From contig DASZYT010000021.1 of assembly GCA_035545275.1 (NCBI GenBank), positions 17,877 to 81,876 of the forward strand: a DNA stretch of 64,000 bases, in the 5' to 3' direction. Below are positions 35,239-47,047 of this stretch, in pieces (the stretch's first letter is position 1; the number at the start of each line of letters is the position of its first letter). The notes under the pieces were generated by a model. The model worked only from the letters and a program-made list of their open reading frames with translations, was not told the origin of the DNA and made no database searches. Source of the DNA: DASZYT01 sp035545275. GTDB taxonomy: Bacteria; Patescibacteriota; Saccharimonadia; Saccharimonadales; UBA4665. A program made the translations under genes and the position numbers.

Positions 35239-35656
35239 TTCAGCGCCCCCAAGTCCTTCAATGCCTGGCGCAAATCGATCAGCGTGTCCATTACCTGCCG
35301 TTTTTTGAGAGGAGGTAGGTTGTCTTCGTGCACCAGCTTGTTGCGCAGCTTGTGCGCGTGCCAGATGCCGTCATTGTCAGTCAAATCATGCTGGGCAGCC
35401 ACAAGTCGCTCACCCATGGTCTTGCCCTTAAAGTGGCGCTTTTTGAGCGCCTCATCCACCAATTTGTCACCGTTTATAATGGCTAGTGGCCAGGTAGACT
35501 TGTCTTTGCACAATGACTGCACGTTGTCCCATTTTTTCTTAAATTGAGTGGTGTTGAGTTTGGCGGGCTTGAGGCGCTTGGCAATGGCCGTTAGCAGGAG
35601 GATTACAATGAGCGCACCAGCTGCTACGGCGGCCACGACGTAATCGTTGGTCATGT

Positions 35657-35660
<4 letters not shown>
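35235..35660 (-). CDS. Membrane-anchored HEPN-like protein inside the gatCAB operon
   Basis: A 141-aa protein with an N-terminal membrane segment (residues about 8-27), then an all-helical cytosolic domain ending in KLRNKLVHEDN. That is an Rx4H motif (Arg106, His111) in the position and context expected of HEPN domains, whose Arg-His pair often forms an RNase active site. Assignment rests on the motif and helical character only. It overlaps gatA upstream and gatB downstream by 4 bp each, so it is tightly coupled to the tRNA amidotransferase. No Shine-Dalgarno of its own is needed. Not a known Gat subunit. Confidence 0.7.
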
Positions 35661-37065
<1,405 letters not shown>

Positions 37066-37069
<4 letters not shown>

Positions 37070-37359
37070 CCAATCATTCTCCGTACTTTGATGTGGTCGT
37101 CTTGTACCTGCGGGACGTTCTTGAGCAAGTCCTTAGGGTCATAGCCGTAACTACGTACTTCATCTTCGCGCGTAACGTTCGTTAGCCCTGTTACCTGGCT
37201 GGTAGGCTCAAGACCGGCAATGTCGATTGATTGCAATTGTTCGACATACTGCAGGATTTCGTTAAGCTCCCGACCATATTCGTCAATTTCTTCATCGGTG
37301 AGGCTAAGACGTGCCAATCGAGCCAATTTTAAAACATCGTCCCGCGATAAATTTGCCAT
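37066..37359 (-). CDS. gatC: Asp/Glu-tRNA(Asn/Gln) amidotransferase subunit C
   Basis: Small scaffold stabilising GatA/GatB. From ATG 37359 it has 97 aa, beginning MANLSRDDVLKLARLARLSL, the normal GatC length and N-terminus. The open frame extends 24 codons further upstream but that part is not GatC-like and includes a TATACT box 10 nt before the chosen start. It overlaps gatA by 4 bp and heads the operon. Confidence 0.93.
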
Positions 37360-37550
37360 ATTAAAGCCCAGTATAACACCAAACAACAGAGTGAGCCACG
37401 AAATATGTGCACCTGCTGTAAGATTTTTCATTTGACTTACATGCTACCACCCTGGATACTGGTACGAGCACTTTTAAGCACGAACGTCATCGACCGATCA
37501 TGAGAGAGTCCTTTATCCGCATGACACACGCATGCACCAACTCTGTCATT

Positions 37551-37586
37551 TAACCCAAATGCTCAAACTATTGAGCACTTAGGTTA
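37551..37586. repeat. Inverted repeat in the gatC / transglycosylase intergenic region
   Basis: A 16-bp imperfect inverted repeat with a 4-nt loop: perfect inner stem TGCTCAA/TTGAGCA (37560-37566, 37571-37577) and outer stem TAACC/GGTTA with two mismatches between them. No T-run follows, so a regulator site or leader hairpin is more likely than a terminator. The remainder of the divergent region 37360-37699 shows only the GatC promoter box and the AAAGGAG of the next gene. Confidence 0.5.
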
Positions 37587-37699
37587 CCACACCAGGCCTC
37601 CTGCAACGTTTGTATGCCTTGCCTCTTTAGGCACGGCGTTGCTATGTGCCACAACCAACAGCTCAACACATCAAATAACTTCAAGAAAGGAGAAGTCTA

Positions 37700-38416
37700 T
37701 TGAAGGAAATTTTTTATAATCCAAACCTAGTACGTGGCGCATCATGGGGGCTTATAGCAGTCGTGGGGGGCACGGCCCTAGTAAGTGGCGCTGAGCGTCC
37801 TGTCGAGAAGCCCAAGCCAACAGCCGCTGCCGCAAGCCGTGATATCCATGACGAGAAAGTATTACGTCAGCAAATTGTTAAAGAGAAGCAAAAGGAAGCA
37901 TCTCGCCAGGCTGAGCGCCTTTCGGCTACCAGCATACCCTCGCTTTTAGCGGTCACGAAAGAACAAGTGCCTACCGCACCCGACACGCCACCGGCAGCTC
38001 CTCGTACACCACCAAAAGTAACCACCCATGCCACCTCGCCATCTCCGTCGCCTACTCCCATCGCCGCTTCTCAAGAAATTCCTGCACACCCCGTTCCTGG
38101 AGCAGACAATCCAAGCGCCAACGAGGCTCTCGCGCAACAACTTGCAGCCCAACGATACGGGTGGGTAGGCGAACAATGGGTCTGCCTCGACGCCCTATGG
38201 AAACGGGAGTCCCATTATGTGACCACTATCGGCAATCCCACGTCAGGTGCATATGGAATTCCCCAAGCATTGCCGGGAGGGAAAATGGCTTCAGCCGGCG
38301 CCGACTGGCGCACTAACCCCGAGACACAAGAAATCTGGGGCTTGGACTACATTAATGGACGTTACCATGATCCATGTGCGGCAAATGCCCACTCTGTTGC
38401 TCATAACTGGTATTAA
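37700..38416 (+). CDS. Secreted lytic transglycosylase, actinobacterial SLT/Rpf-like type
   Basis: Cleaves glycan strands of peptidoglycan. The 238 aa include a single N-terminal hydrophobic segment (about 12-28; anchor or signal), a charged helix, a Pro/Thr/Ser linker (about 90-135), and a C-terminal catalytic domain: ALWKRESHY (catalytic Glu near 170), SGAYGIPQALPGGKMASAG and DYINGRYHDPCAA. This domain arrangement is characteristic of actinobacterial wall enzymes. The start is TTG at 37700 with AAAGGAG 7 nt before it; no ATG or GTG alternative has such a site. It is convergent with uvrB (2-bp gap). It could act on its own wall or on a host's. Confidence 0.88.
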   Translation: MKEIFYNPNLVRGASWGLIAVVGGTALVSGAERPVEKPKPTAAAASRDIHDEKVLRQQIVKEKQKEASRQAERLSATSIPSLLAVTKEQVPTAPDTPPAAPRTPPKVTTHATSPSPSPTPIAASQEIPAHPVPGADNPSANEALAQQLAAQRYGWVGEQWVCLDALWKRESHYVTTIGNPTSGAYGIPQALPGGKMASAGADWRTNPETQEIWGLDYINGRYHDPCAANAHSVAHNWY

Positions 38417-38418
38417 AT

Positions 38419-40383
<1,965 letters not shown>

Positions 40384-40412
40384 CCTTATATTGTAGCAAG
40401 TATGAGCGTACT

Positions 40413-40988
40413 TTACTGGACGGACATGATATGCGCAACGGCTTGCTTGAAGTTGTCCATCTGCCCGCTTGCAACGCTAGCCTTGGCACTATCGAACGTA
40501 GCCGTGCTGTCAGTTTTAGCCCCATCACAGGCTGCCTGAGGATGAACGTAATAGTAGTAATAGGTGCCGATTTTGACCGCATTTGGGTAAAGTGACGTCA
40601 TAAGCTGACCGTTCATGGCATCCTTTTGGTCGGCCGTAAAGCGACCGAGTGCGCCGAGTGTCGTCTGGTCGGCAGCACAGTTTGTGCCTTTATAGCTGTC
40701 TTTGGAAAGATACACCGTGTCGTTTTGCTGGTTATACACATAGTAGGCATCTTTTATGTCTGTACTCAGCGGAATTTTCACGCTCCATTCTTTGACGGTT
40801 AGATAGCTTGTCTGCGGTGCGACCGTATCATTTTTGGTCGTCTGCGAAGCTGTGTTTAGCGTCTTGTCGGCGTTTTGCTTGCTGTGCCAGACATACCAGC
40901 CAGTGAGGCCAATGATGGCCAGGATAATAATGATGAGAATAGTTTCGACGGCCGCGAAGCCGTGCTCACTAGAAGAAGTGCGTTTCAT
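40413..40988 (-). CDS. Type IV pilin-like protein
   Basis: A 191-aa pilin or pseudopilin. The short basic leader ends at Gly10 and is followed by FAAVETILIIIILAIIGLTG, giving the class III prepilin cleavage site G/F and the Glu at mature position 5. The rest is a soluble domain with two Cys pairs that may be disulfide-bonded. I chose ATG 40988 (AAAGGG upstream) because it gives a normal leader; the open frame continues 20 codons upstream. It would be assembled by machinery including PilB (25.2 kb). It lies 29 bp from uvrB and 65 bp from the LOG gene. Confidence 0.85.
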   Translation of the reverse strand: MKRTSSSEHGFAAVETILIIIILAIIGLTGWYVWHSKQNADKTLNTASQTTKNDTVAPQTSYLTVKEWSVKIPLSTDIKDAYYVYNQQNDTVYLSKDSYKGTNCAADQTTLGALGRFTADQKDAMNGQLMTSLYPNAVKIGTYYYYYVHPQAACDGAKTDSTATFDSAKASVASGQMDNFKQAVAHIMSVQ

Positions 40989-41053
40989 GTGGTGCCCTTT
41001 CGTTACGCTTGCTTTACGTATACTTAAGCGCATTTTTCCGGTGCGCACAACTA

Positions 41054-41620
41054 TTATTTATACAAATTGCGGTACTTGGCATGCTCGGTATCGAGATATT
41101 TGGTGAGCTCACCTATGAGTTTGTCGGCAGAGTCTTCAAACACCACGGCCGCCTCAGAACGAATGGGACGAGCCAGGCCCATGATGGTTTGGATTTCTTC
41201 GCTGATGCCGCCAGCACCCTGCAAAAAGCCGATGGGCTTTTCGGCCTCCATGGCAATGGTGAACTCGTGCAGTGTACCCAACCGGCCGCCAATGCTCACC
41301 ACCGCATCGCTGGACACAATCAGCAGCGTGTCCCGGCCGACATAGTGCAAGCCGCTATATAAAATGGTGTCGTATGCTTCGGTGGGCAGGCGATATTTCA
41401 TGACATGTTCAATTTTGCTGCTGGCCGGGCTAATGCCTACGCTCATCGTGCCGCCCGCGGCTTTGTAGGCCTCGGCGGCATAGTTAGGCAAGCCAATGGT
41501 GGCGCCCGTCATCAAGCTGTGACCGGCTTTGGCGATGGCCTCGCCCAGTTGAGCGGCCAGCATTTTTCCCTCTTCTACGCTTTCGCCTCGTGCGGCCCCA
41601 GATACACAAATTTGATACAT
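41054..41620 (-). CDS. LOG-family (SLOG) nucleotide-binding protein
   Basis: A 188-aa Rossmann-like protein of the TIGR00725/LOG type. Visible motifs are CVSGAARGES at the N-terminus (replacing GSG), TGATIGLPNYAAEAY, and VVSIGGRLGTLHEF, a variant of the PGGxGTxxE signature. Related proteins are phosphoribohydrolases releasing cytokinin-like bases or act as nucleotide sensors; activity here is not assured. ATG 41620 has GAGGAG 6 nt upstream; a GTG at 41626 is less well placed. It follows the 409-aa unknown by 18 bp. Confidence 0.8.
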   Translation of the reverse strand: MYQICVSGAARGESVEEGKMLAAQLGEAIAKAGHSLMTGATIGLPNYAAEAYKAAGGTMSVGISPASSKIEHVMKYRLPTEAYDTILYSGLHYVGRDTLLIVSSDAVVSIGGRLGTLHEFTIAMEAEKPIGFLQGAGGISEEIQTIMGLARPIRSEAAVVFEDSADKLIGELTKYLDTEHAKYRNLYK

Positions 41621-41638
41621 TCCCACTCCTCTTGATGT

Positions 41639-42868
41639 TTAGATTAATGCCGGTTCTAATTCTGTTTGTAATTCGCCTAGTACCGCTTGTTCCACATTGT
41701 CGTGCTTGAAATACCGCAACAATAGCTCGTGCCACAGATTGTGATGCATGTGATGAACGATACGGCGCGTAAACGGCAGCTCGTTACAGTACCCCAGTGC
41801 CACATCCAGGATGTTCATGGACACAGCGTGCCCTTCGTGCAGCAGCCCCAAGTGAGATGTGCCATGCCAAAACTCCAGGCTGGGCTCAATGTGGGCCAAC
41901 ACCTTTTCGACAGAATGCCACGACAAGTCGGCTGGCTGGATATGCGGCTCGAACACATCGGCTCGAAAGGCGTCGGCGACCCGCGCGTAATAGCGCTGCA
42001 CCAGCTGCCACGGCACTGCCCTATCCAGCATACGCGCCGCCAGATATGGTTCATGCATAGCTACCGCGCGCACCACTTCGCCAAAATCGGGCTTTACCTG
42101 ACACAGTTTCAGATAGGTACTGCTGGCGCGAATTTCGTTCATGGCCTCCACGCTGAGGCCGGCCATGGTTATAGTCGCCCCTACCGGACGATCCGGCAAC
42201 GGCAGGAGGACAATAGCCCCCAGCTCGTCCAGACTCACGATATTGTGGCGCTTCTGCGGAATAACTTTTTCGGCCAAGTCGTGCCAGCGCTTGGACGAGG
42301 GGCTGATAATGGCTACGTCTCTCGTTTCAAAGTCGGTGGCTTGAAGCTTTTTGTACTGGTCCAGCATGCTGCGCTGCCAGGTAACGCCCTCTAGCAAATG
42401 CGCTGCCGCAAACAATGCCGCCGGCGCCTCGTGTTTGAGCATGGAATCAAGCGAACGATAGCCCAGCATCTTTTGGGTGCGCTTGGGTGCTACCTTTTTC
42501 AGTAAGCGTTTGGCCACAGTACCCTTGAGCGCAAAGCACTGCTTGTTAAGTGGCAAGCGGTTCAAAACATGCGCGATGTGGCTTACCAAATCTTCGTCGG
42601 CCTTGCCATGAGACAATTTGAGCAGTGCTACCATGAGCCGCTTGTCGTCTTCTTTTATCTTCGTGAGCAGTGCTTGGTAGAGCTCCGGGCCAGTCGTATC
42701 GTGCGGGTCCAGGCCCAGCTCGCGCAGCTTGGCTTGCACACCGTGCATTACCTCTGTGCTTATGCGTACGTCGTGGCTCGGCCGACCGCTCATCCGCTCC
42801 AAGTCAGCCACGCCCCTTCGGAAGGCAAATTCATTGACCCCAAGCAGTTCCGACAGCATTTTTGTCAT
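41639..42868 (-). CDS. Large hypothetical helical protein
   Basis: 409 aa, unrecognised. It looks mainly helical and cytosolic, without signal or membrane segments. The N-terminal 70 residues form a compact unit with GRPSHDVRISTEV and LGLDPHDTTGPELYQALL. A central basic stretch has AKRLLKKVAPKRTQKMLGYRS; VGATITMAGL marks a short beta region; and the C-terminus has a His cluster (VHHMHHNLWHELLLRY). The helix-rich repeats and basic patch would fit nucleic acid or protein binding, but no enzyme motif is seen. An extended -10 (TGCTAAGAT) ends 9 nt before ATG 42868. Next on the strand is the LOG-family gene. Confidence 0.7.
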   Translation of the reverse strand: MTKMLSELLGVNEFAFRRGVADLERMSGRPSHDVRISTEVMHGVQAKLRELGLDPHDTTGPELYQALLTKIKEDDKRLMVALLKLSHGKADEDLVSHIAHVLNRLPLNKQCFALKGTVAKRLLKKVAPKRTQKMLGYRSLDSMLKHEAPAALFAAAHLLEGVTWQRSMLDQYKKLQATDFETRDVAIISPSSKRWHDLAEKVIPQKRHNIVSLDELGAIVLLPLPDRPVGATITMAGLSVEAMNEIRASSTYLKLCQVKPDFGEVVRAVAMHEPYLAARMLDRAVPWQLVQRYYARVADAFRADVFEPHIQPADLSWHSVEKVLAHIEPSLEFWHGTSHLGLLHEGHAVSMNILDVALGYCNELPFTRRIVHHMHHNLWHELLLRYFKHDNVEQAVLGELQTELEPALI

Positions 42869-42945
42869 CTTACACCCATCTTAGCACAAGCGTAATATAG
42901 GCACCAACTATCATCCTGGGGCGTCATAAAATTCCTGTGTGTTCG

Positions 42946-42990
42946 AAAGCGGAGTTAAAGCGGAGTTAACTCGGATTTAACTCCGCTTTT
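42946..42990. terminator. Repeat-built hairpin, probable terminator after the PfkB kinase gene
   Basis: The 11-mer AAAGCGGAGTT occurs twice in tandem (42946-42956, 42957-42967) and a third copy is inverted (TTAACTCCGCTTTT, 42977-42990). The second and third copies form a 13-bp stem with a 7-8-nt loop. The flanking T-runs are short (TTTT on plus, TTT on minus), so efficiency is uncertain. No gene lies in 42869-43026. Confidence 0.6.
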
Positions 42991-43026
42991 GATAAGAATC
43001 TAGCCTCGAATCAACAGGTATGGCAG

Positions 43027-44031
43027 CTAGAAGCGCTCTGGTTTATACCACGATGGAGCCTGCGACAGGAAGTGCTCCATTTCTTTCTCTGTCACCAGTC
43101 CGGCCTGAGCCCCCACCTTTTGGCAGACGCTCATGGAGTTGATGGGTGCCCACTGCAGCGCACCTTCAATGGTGTTGCCCTTGATAAGGGCCGCCACAAA
43201 TGTGCTGGCAAAGGCGTCCCCTGCACCCGTGCGGTCAACCGGCGGGGCTGGGTCTGGGTACAGTGGCATCTTGAAGCGATTTTGCCCGTCGGACGCATAC
43301 GCACCGGCTGGCCCATCGGTAACCACGACAATCTTGGGTCCCAGCGCATGCAGCTTGTCGATAAGGTCATGCACATCTTCGTGGTTGCCACCGCCCACGG
43401 TTACCGCTTCTTCGCGGTTCAATATGAGTACTTCGCTGCGCTGATAAATGCGCTTGAGCCGCTCCGCGCCCGCTTCCATCTGGAATGTACCAGGCTGGAA
43501 GGCCATTTTGACATCTGGGTTGGCATCGAGCCAGTCGCTCACCTGGTCGTGATACGGGATAGCGTGTTCGCTGATAGAGCTAAAGTACACCCATTTTGGT
43601 ATTTCCGAGGACTTAAAGCTGGGCCAGTGGTAGTCGTACTCTTCGTGCTTAATGAGGATGGTGCGCTCGGCCTGGTATCGCAGCACGAAGTGGTAGTTGC
43701 TCTTTTTGTCGGGGTTTACGCGCACAAAACGGTGGTCAACGCCCTCTTTTTGCAGTACCGCTATCATATCGCGACCTTCTTGGTCGCCGCCCACATTGGT
43801 GGCAAAGCTGCTGCCTAAGCCCAGTCGGGCAAAGGCCACAGCGGCGTTGCTGGCGTTGCCAACCGCCTGTATTACCTCGTGATGGTCATAGGGTATCTTG
43901 GTGCCGAAAGGGACAGCCAGCCATGTACTGCCGTCATTACCGTGTTCAACTTTTTCTTCCTTTTCGAGTAAATCTATAAAATCATCCGTGACGATATCAC
44001 CGATACTCAGTACGTCTGTCTGTTGTGCCAT
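43027..44031 (-). CDS. PfkB-family carbohydrate/nucleoside kinase
   Basis: A ribokinase-superfamily sugar kinase of 334 aa. The C-terminal signature is complete: PVDRTGAGDAFAS (near 262-274) with the GAGD anion hole and catalytic Asp, and the N-terminal region has the glycine-rich substrate motif (GNASNAAVAFARLGL). Substrate (ribose, fructose, adenosine or another) cannot be told. AAGGGG upstream of ATG 44031. It follows a small coiled-coil gene by 11 bp and could feed the sugar-phosphate operon at 45-50 kb. Confidence 0.88.
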   Translation of the reverse strand: MAQQTDVLSIGDIVTDDFIDLLEKEEKVEHGNDGSTWLAVPFGTKIPYDHHEVIQAVGNASNAAVAFARLGLGSSFATNVGGDQEGRDMIAVLQKEGVDHRFVRVNPDKKSNYHFVLRYQAERTILIKHEEYDYHWPSFKSSEIPKWVYFSSISEHAIPYHDQVSDWLDANPDVKMAFQPGTFQMEAGAERLKRIYQRSEVLILNREEAVTVGGGNHEDVHDLIDKLHALGPKIVVVTDGPAGAYASDGQNRFKMPLYPDPAPPVDRTGAGDAFASTFVAALIKGNTIEGALQWAPINSMSVCQKVGAQAGLVTEKEMEHFLSQAPSWYKPERF

Positions 44032-44042
44032 GGTCCCACCCC

Positions 44043-44285
44043 TTATGAAATGTTATCTAGTTTCTTTATCTGATCTTCTGCCGTCTGGCTTACGCGGTCG
44101 ACTTTATTGATGCCCTCTACGGCTTTTTCAGCGGTTTTGTCCATCTTTTTGATACCGTCCTCGGCCTTGTCCAGGCTCGACTGCAACGCCCCTTCTACCT
44201 TGTCGAGGGCTCGGTTCATCCTGTTTTCAAACGAATCGTCTGAGTTTTCATCGAGCAGTGCGCTGAGCGCTCCGAAAATTCCCAT
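44043..44285 (-). CDS. Small coiled-coil hypothetical protein
   Basis: 80 aa from ATG 44285 (MGIFGALSALL); an upstream in-frame ATG at 44321 is possible. After a hydrophobic N-terminal tip it is one long amphipathic helix with a regular Lys/Asp/Val heptad pattern (GIKKMDKTAEKAVEGINKVD), likely a coiled coil or membrane-surface helix. No known family. It precedes the PfkB kinase gene by 11 bp on the same strand. Confidence 0.5.
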   Translation of the reverse strand: MGIFGALSALLDENSDDSFENRMNRALDKVEGALQSSLDKAEDGIKKMDKTAEKAVEGINKVDRVSQTAEDQIKKLDNIS

Positions 44286-44367
44286 GTCTTTAGTGTGCCA
44301 TAAACCGTAAGCGTATTGCAAATCAATAATTTTACTTATTAATGTTTTTAGTATATAACTATCCCTA

Positions 44368-45156
44368 ATGACTGTAGAGCGTTATAAAGGTGATGCACCG
44401 CTGGAGCGGCCAGAAGACCTCGGCCGGCTAGTGGCTTTGGGCGGATTTGTGGTGGCAGCGCCATTATTAGCTGATCCTGTAGGCATACTACGTGGCACTA
44501 TTGAGGATGCCTACACGTTCTACATAGAGACAGGCATGGAACGCTGGGCAAATGGGGACGAAATAACCGACAAAGAACGGGCCGATATCAGTGCGGGCAA
44601 TCTATTGCTTCAACTCCCTGACATACTTATTTATCGCCAATCCCAGCGCGATTTAGCACAGCAGACTATTGAGAAAAACGAGGATAATCCTTGGCTTGGC
44701 CCCACCCTTGCAACCCTGGAACGTGTCGGGTTGATAGAGCCAGAAACAAATCGGGTACCACCAGACTTTCGACAGTTTGGCGCCCTTCTCGATGCTATTA
44801 TGCAGTCATGCCAAGCTCAGAAGCGCGGAGACCGGCAGCCCTTACGTACCGCATTCCAGTGGGCGCCGCATGAAGCTATGTTTAGGAAAGCGCTCCGACA
44901 GACATTTCGAGAAATCATCTCAGTAGCTTCGGAGGTACAAGACGACATGCAACCCGAGGCTGAACTTTCCGATGAATGGCGCCACACGGACAGTCCTGTT
45001 ACGAGGCGTTCCTCGGAGGAACAGAGCTACATTGTATGGAGCAACTGGTCTCAAACGTCCATATACGGAGCCCTACACCAGACAAATGGCGGCCAATATC
45101 TAAACCGGCTGCTGCTTGACATTGAGAAGGTGAGCGAAAAACTTAGCTCATGCTAG
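44368..45156 (+). CDS. Hypothetical protein, 262 aa
   Basis: Unrecognised. One moderately hydrophobic segment near residues 23-45 (LVALGGFVVAAPLLADPVGIL) may be a membrane or signal segment; the rest is a charged, mainly helical domain with no catalytic motif I can name. A TATAAC box ends 8 nt before ATG 44368 and no Shine-Dalgarno is seen (leaderless layout). Divergent from the small coiled-coil gene and convergent with fba, whose stop it overlaps by 4 bp. Confidence 0.6.
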   Translation: MTVERYKGDAPLERPEDLGRLVALGGFVVAAPLLADPVGILRGTIEDAYTFYIETGMERWANGDEITDKERADISAGNLLLQLPDILIYRQSQRDLAQQTIEKNEDNPWLGPTLATLERVGLIEPETNRVPPDFRQFGALLDAIMQSCQAQKRGDRQPLRTAFQWAPHEAMFRKALRQTFREIISVASEVQDDMQPEAELSDEWRHTDSPVTRRSSEEQSYIVWSNWSQTSIYGALHQTNGGQYLNRLLLDIEKVSEKLSSC

Positions 45157-46067
45157 GGGCGGGCTTTGCCGCCACCGTTAAAGTCGGCCAATTTGCTCTC
45201 CACCACCGCTTGTACGGCATCCACGACTTCGCCGCTGATAAGCTTGGCCACGGAGTATTCGTCTGGATTGTCTTTGAGCACCTTTTCGAGCGTAGTGCGG
45301 TAGGCGTAGCGCATATCGCTGTTGATGTTCACCTTGGTAACGCCGATTTTTACCGCATCGACAAAGTAATGCCCCGGTGTGCCGCTACCGCCGTGCAGGC
45401 TGATGTTGCAGGGAATGGCATCACGGATACGCTGCAGCAGTTCCAGGTCGAGCTTTTTTGGCACCGGATATTTGCCGTGCAGGTTGCCGATGGCGGCCGC
45501 AAAGGTGTCGATGCCGGTGGCTTCCACGAAGGCCCTGGCGCCCTCGGGCGTACTAAATGTCTTTTTGATCTCTTCGTAGTCAATCTTTTCGATGTGCAGG
45601 TTGGATGAGCCGCCGAAGTAGTGCGGCTCCGCTTCCACCAATGCCCCCGTAAACTTCGCATATGCCACTACTTCGCGAGTAGCAGCGATGATTTCTTCGT
45701 CAGTGGCGTCATGTTTTGCTTGGCTTAGGTCGATGTGGATGAACTCAAAGCCAGCCTCGATGCCAGCCTTGGCAGCCTCCACGCTCGGGCTATGGTCGAG
45801 GTTGACGTATATCTCGATGCCGTACTGGCGTTTAAAGTTGTCGACCATGTCGCGCACGTTGTCGAGGCCGATGTCCTCGACTTCGCCATGGCTGACTTCC
45901 ACCAGCACCGGCGCGTTGTGCTTTTGCGCCGCCCGGGCGACCGCTTTCAACGTCTGCTCATCGTCCAGGTTGAAAGCACCAAATGCCCAGTGCTCCTCAC
46001 GCGCCCGCTGCATCGCAGCTCGAGCTTTTTGGCAGTTGTCTCTGATTTGCATAAGTGAAAGTGGCAT
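45153..46067 (-). CDS. fba: Class II fructose-bisphosphate aldolase
   Basis: Zinc aldolase joining glyceraldehyde-3-P and dihydroxyacetone-P. The 304 aa show the first zinc-ligand motif YVNLDHSPSVEAAKAGIEAG (residues about 83-102), the Glu-containing VEAEPHYFGG, and the substrate loop SLHGGSGTPG with INSDMRYAYR. It is the last gene of the gap-rpiB-rpe-tktN-tktC-fba operon, 8 bp after tktC, so the operon links triose phosphates to both hexose and pentose phosphates. Confidence 0.93.
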   Translation of the reverse strand: MPLSLMQIRDNCQKARAAMQRAREEHWAFGAFNLDDEQTLKAVARAAQKHNAPVLVEVSHGEVEDIGLDNVRDMVDNFKRQYGIEIYVNLDHSPSVEAAKAGIEAGFEFIHIDLSQAKHDATDEEIIAATREVVAYAKFTGALVEAEPHYFGGSSNLHIEKIDYEEIKKTFSTPEGARAFVEATGIDTFAAAIGNLHGKYPVPKKLDLELLQRIRDAIPCNISLHGGSGTPGHYFVDAVKIGVTKVNINSDMRYAYRTTLEKVLKDNPDEYSVAKLISGEVVDAVQAVVESKLADFNGGGKARP

Positions 46068-46075
46068 AGTATCTC

Positions 46076-47047
46076 CTACTTTTTATCTACGATGTGATGA
46101 GCCGCCAGCTGGATGTGCTTAGCATCAAGCCCAAAATGTTCAAGTAATTCATTGGGCTCGCCCGACTCACCAAAGTGGTCTTGCATGCCGATGCGCTTCA
46201 TGGGCACCGGCAATTCTTCGCCTAAAAGTTCGGCGATGGCACCGCCCAGGCCGCCGTTTATCTGGCCCTCTTCGGCCGTAATCACACACTTGGTTTTTCG
46301 CACACTCCTAAGGATGGTCTCAGCGTCGAGCGGTTTAATAGTAGGTACATGAACGACTTCGGCATCGATACCGTCTTTGTACAACTTCTCGGCAGCCAGC
46401 AAGGCTTGGTAGGTCATGGTACCGGTGGCACAAATGGTCACATCGGCCCCCGGGGTAAAGACATAGGCCTTACCTATTTCAAAGGGTGTCTCGAGCGTGG
46501 TGATAACGGGCGTAGCCTCGCGCGCTAAACGCATGTAGTTGGGACGCAGGTCATTAACCATAGCAAGCGTCGCCTTCTCAGCCTCTACGCTATCGCAGGG
46601 CGCAATGACGACCATGTTTGGCAACACTCGCATCAGCGCCAGATCTTCAAGCATTTGATGCGTAGCCCCGTCGGGTCCTACGGATACGCCAGCATGGCTA
46701 CCAATAACTTTCACTGGTCGATTATTAAGGCAGATAGTCGTGCGGATCTGTTCCCAGTTGCGGCCCGGGCTAAAGGCGGCATAGCTACTCACAAAAGGTA
46801 CTTTGCCCATGGCTGCCAGACCAGCACCTACTGTTACCAGGTTCTGCTCAGCCACGCCAATCTCAATGAATCGTTCCGGGAAGGCCCTGGCAAAATCACC
46901 CATCTTGGTCGAATCAGTCAAGTCGGCACAGGCTGCCACAACCCGCTCATCAATCTGACCGGCCTTGAGGAGCCCCGAGCCAAACCCTGCCCGAATCGGC
47001 TGCGATTCAAGCTTGCCGGATATATCATGCAAATACATATTACTCAT
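46076..47047 (-). CDS. Transketolase, C-terminal subunit
   Basis: The pyrimidine-binding and C-terminal half of transketolase as a separate 323-aa protein; it pairs with the N-terminal subunit next door. Visible features are the IGVAEQNLVTVGAGLA segment (the Glu that activates thiamine diphosphate) near 58, FVSSYAAFSPGR near 83 and GSHAGVSVGPDGATHQ near 112. I chose ATG 47047 (MSNMYLHDIS), with GAGGTG upstream; the longer frame runs back into the tktN gene. It overlaps the end of tktN by 8 bp. Confidence 0.93.
   Translation of the reverse strand: MSNMYLHDISGKLESQPIRAGFGSGLLKAGQIDERVVAACADLTDSTKMGDFARAFPERFIEIGVAEQNLVTVGAGLAAMGKVPFVSSYAAFSPGRNWEQIRTTICLNNRPVKVIGSHAGVSVGPDGATHQMLEDLALMRVLPNMVVIAPCDSVEAEKATLAMVNDLRPNYMRLAREATPVITTLETPFEIGKAYVFTPGADVTICATGTMTYQALLAAEKLYKDGIDAEVVHVPTIKPLDAETILRSVRKTKCVITAEEGQINGGLGGAIAELLGEELPVPMKRIGMQDHFGESGEPNELLEHFGLDAKHIQLAAHHIVDKK

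Noticed and set aside
37432..37699. c-di-AMP (ydaO) riboswitch upstream of the transglycosylase
   Set aside because: Expected by analogy with Actinobacteria, but I could not find its conserved GGGG-containing segments.
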